IMG/VR virus record: IMGVR_UViG_3300046170_000224
Location: 1 to 36,186 of that record
Source: a virus
Direction: 5' to 3' (one strand)
DNA: 36,186 nucleotides
Shown: in pieces, positions 34,343-36,186 of the stretch
How positions within the stretch are numbered: position 1 is the first letter of the stretch
How the letters are laid out: every line of letters begins with the position of its first letter
Translations under genes and position numbers: made by a program
Notes under the pieces: generated by a model
What the model saw: the letters and a program-made list of their open reading frames with translations, nothing else
Database searches by the model: none
Told to the model about the DNA's origin: nothing

Positions 34343-34422
34343 TGGTAAACAAAATTAAAAGTTTGGGCGGTGTGATAGGTTTATCCTATCGGGTTTCTTT
34401 TGTAGCGGGGGTTACAAAATAA
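34342..34422 (+). CDS. 26-residue mini-protein, coupled on both sides
   Basis: ATG at 34342 overlaps the stop of the giant internal protein (TAATG), and its own stop at 34420-34422 overlaps the next ATG in the same way. The peptide is MVNKIKSLGGVIGLSYRVSF followed by VAGVTK: a basic start and a mostly hydrophobic middle, long enough only for a short membrane-inserting segment. Its DNA also contains a six-pair hairpin (34374-34390). The double stop-start coupling is the main reason to call it a gene. A role with the neighbouring membrane protein and endolysin in lysis is speculative. Confidence 0.5.
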   Translation: MVNKIKSLGGVIGLSYRVSFVAGVTK

Positions 34423-34601
34423 TGGCTAAAAGATCTGCATTACAGAAAATAGATGACCATGAAAAACTGTGTCGTATTATGCAGAAACAAACTTTTGAAC
34501 AAATCAAAGAAGTTAAAGAACGTTTAGCACGTATGGAGAAGATGATAATAGGAGGAGCATTTGGAATATGTATTGCACTCTTATTAAACATGCTTAGATA
34601 A
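34422..34601 (+). CDS. Small single-span membrane protein next to endolysin
   Basis: A 59-residue protein: a charged helical start (MAKRSALQKIDDHEKLCRIM, QKQTFEQIKEVKERLARMEK) followed by one C-terminal hydrophobic segment (MIIGGAFGICIALLLNML). This layout, a coiled-coil N-terminus and a single C-terminal span, is that of XhlA-type and other phage lysis accessory proteins. It lies two bases before the M15 endolysin, which supports a lysis role. Alternatives: an anti-holin or a spanin-like protein; no signal peptide or lipobox is visible. Confidence 0.62.
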   Translation: MAKRSALQKIDDHEKLCRIMQKQTFEQIKEVKERLARMEKMIIGGAFGICIALLLNMLR

Positions 34602-34603
34602 AA

Positions 34604-35080
34604 ATGGAACTATCTCGTAATTTTACACTTCAAGAATTAATTAAATCAGATACAGCTATCCGTTTGGATATCAATAACAATCCTAACTCAGGTCAGATAG
34701 AAAAACTAAAAGCACTTTGTGAAAATATTTTACAGCCGGTACGTGACCACTTCGGAAGAGTTAAGGTAACGTCAGGATTCCGTAGCGAGCAGCTGTGCCT
34801 AAAAATAGGTAGCTCGATTAACAGCCAACATGCAAAAGCTGAGGCCGCAGACTTCGAATGTATGGGAACCGACAATGCTGAATTGGCTGACTGGATTTAT
34901 GCAAACCTAGAATTTGATCAATTGATACTCGAGTTCTACACGCCAGGCGAACCTAACTCGGGATGGATACACTGTAGTTACACTACAGACAAACCTAGAA
35001 AACAATTTTTGTGGGCTTACAAATCAGAAGGTAAGACTAAATACAAACCTGTAATTGGAAAAGCTAGAGATTTAGTTTAG
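34604..35080 (+). CDS. M15 family peptidase, endolysin
   Basis: A 158-residue zinc peptidase predicted to cut the peptide bridges of peptidoglycan. The M15_3 layout is clear: NFTLQELIKSDTAIRLDINN at the start, then VKVTSGFRS (57-61), SQHAKAEAADFE with zinc ligands His76 and Asp83 (H-x6-D), and GWIHCSY with the third ligand His123. Glu110 or Glu116 may be the catalytic base; this cannot be fixed by eye. Full length for the family, no signal peptide, so it needs a holin to reach the wall. Its stop overlaps the convergent helicase stop. CG-containing codons are more frequent than in the flanking genes. Confidence 0.87.
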   Translation: MELSRNFTLQELIKSDTAIRLDINNNPNSGQIEKLKALCENILQPVRDHFGRVKVTSGFRSEQLCLKIGSSINSQHAKAEAADFECMGTDNAELADWIYANLEFDQLILEFYTPGEPNSGWIHCSYTTDKPRKQFLWAYKSEGKTKYKPVIGKARDLV

Positions 35081-36186
35081 ATCCATTCTTTTAAATCTTC
35101 ACCCATGACTTCAGATGCAATATTTATTTTATCTCTTAAAGCCTTCACAATCTTCTCGTCAACGGTGTCCTCGGAAATCAAATCGATATAAGTCACTGTT
35201 TTCTTTTGTCCTATTCTGTGTGCTCTGTCTTCTGACTGTAGTCTCTTTTCTAGATCATAACTATTAGAATAATATATAACAGTATTAGCTTGTGTAAGTG
35301 TAATACCATAACCACCTGTTTGAGGTGTACCAATAATAAATCTACACTCTGGATCGTTTTGAAACTTACGAATATTATCTTGTCTATCTTCTTGTGGTGT
35401 CAAACCATAATAGTGAACAAATGAATTAGCACCATACTTTTTAGTTAACGCTTTCATTATATCACTTACACTTGTTTGATAGTTGGCCCATATAATAACT
35501 TTACCATCTGTGTCTTCTAAAATAGACATCAATTCATTAAGTCTATTACTCTCAACTGCTTGTACAGTTCCATCGTCAGCAGTTACATAACCACATGTAA
35601 TTTGATGTAGTCTCATAAGCTGTGTTAACACAGTCATGGTAGTTGTAACTTTACCATTAAGTACAGCCATTGCTGCTTTCTTCATCTGTTCGTAAACTTT
35701 CTTTTGCTCTGGCGTCAGTGCTACGTGTCGTTTGATAAATACTTTAGGGGGTAAGTCCAAGCAATCTTCTTTTCAATACTCTGTATGAAAATTGTTTTAC
35801 TGTATCCGATAACTCACCTAAGTTTTGAAACTTATCTACTACCTGGATAGAACGTCCGTGTACATGCATCGTTTTCATTTCAGCATATCTATTACGAAAC
35901 GCGTAGTAAGAACTAAAGTCCAATAACCACGGATCAAGGAACTCACACTGCGTATATAAATCTAATGGATTCTTTGTAATAGGAGAACCGGTCATGATTC
36001 TTTTATACTTAGCATGCTGACCAATACCTATAATGTTCTTAGTTCTTTTAGCAGTAGGTGTTTTGATTGTAGTAGACTCATCAATAGCCATTAAAGCTTT
36101 GTGTGAGTTAATAAATTTATTTGCAAACTTAACACCTTTGTCTGTTGATAATGCTTCAACATTCATAACTAAAATATGTAATGCAC
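35077..36186 (-). CDS. SNF2-type DNA helicase/ATPase, C-terminal part (5' end outside window; one frameshift)
   Basis: The reading frame runs to the right edge, so the N-terminus with the P-loop (motif I) is missing; about 368 residues are visible. An extra base in TTTT at 35770-35773 (AAAA on the coding strand) splits it. Repaired text is SYRVLK-EDCLDLPPKVFIK. Motifs in order: VMNVEALST (Ib), ALMAIDEST (II, DEST where SNF2 usually has DEAH), RIMTGSPITKNPLDLYTQ (III), KVIIWANYQTSV (IV), QTGGYGITLTQANTVIYYSN (V), QSEDRAHRIGQKKTV (VI). Such phage helicases act in replication or repair. The opposite strand suggests a separate early operon that ends against the lysis genes. Confidence 0.85.

Noticed and set aside
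34374-34399. GATAGG-TTTAT-CCTATC followed by GGGTTTCTTTT, resembling a rho-independent terminator.
   Set aside because: It lies inside a 26-residue gene that is coupled on both sides, the stem has only six mostly weak pairs, and the T-run is interrupted. A real terminator here would also cut off the endolysin. Kept only as a remark.
1-36186. Search for integrase, attachment sites, tRNA genes, reverse transcriptase or a diversity-generating element near the fibre genes.
   Set aside because: No matching protein motif, cloverleaf-like segment or template/variable repeat pair was found by eye. Fibre variation here seems to come from cassette and repeat duplication instead.

Overview
The window is the late (virion-building and lysis) part of a tailed bacteriophage genome. 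The DNA is A/T-rich by eye, arginine is mostly AGA, and genes are packed with almost no spacing. Nearly all are on the + strand; only one gene, at the right edge, is on the - strand. The portal, scaffold, major capsid protein, adaptors, tail nozzle-like protein, internal (ejection) proteins and the many small basic genes look like those of short-tailed phages of marine Alphaproteobacteria (SAR11/SAR116; the pelagiphage and uncultured marine podovirus groups). This placement is from memory of the families, not from a search. No terminase, integrase, DNA polymerase, tRNA, rRNA or CRISPR array is visible.

Layout: 1-1128 is the end of a virion protein that starts outside the window. 1138-3577 is the portal. 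3592-6016 holds small genes, mostly Lys/Arg-rich, including a GTA-type holin. 5979-9378 is the head module: GroES-like co-chaperonin, scaffold, a conserved unknown, a decoration-like protein and the major capsid protein, ended by a strong hairpin. 9440-13851 carries small structural proteins and head-tail adaptors, with a candidate promoter at 9888-9916. 13851-23544 is a large fibre and adhesin region. It contains two successive copies of a three-gene cassette (IPT/Ig-like, LamG+SPRY, DUF7483-like). The first gene of the second copy has an inserted cupredoxin-like domain with a complete set of candidate copper ligands. 23556-25502 is a nozzle-like tail protein. 25502-34342 encodes small conserved proteins and the internal/ejection proteins, ending with a protein of about 1400 residues. 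34342-35080 is a lysis end with two small membrane-type proteins and an M15 endolysin. A SNF2-type helicase converges from the right edge.

The sequence is interrupted at eleven places by single-base insertions; ten of them lengthen a homopolymer run. Removing the extra base in each case restores a family-like protein, and at 5340, 26249 and 34342 the repaired or re-examined boundaries fall on the TAATG stop-start overlap used throughout this genome. I therefore treat the split genes as intact genes carrying insertion-type sequencing errors, and give joined coordinates. One of these errors makes two adjacent genes (26006-26249 and 26249-28135) look like a single fused one.

Working together: the co-chaperonin may help host GroEL fold the capsid protein; scaffold and portal start the head; adaptor and nozzle proteins close it; the fibre cassettes probably provide host recognition; the large internal proteins are probably ejected with the DNA; holin and endolysin release the progeny.
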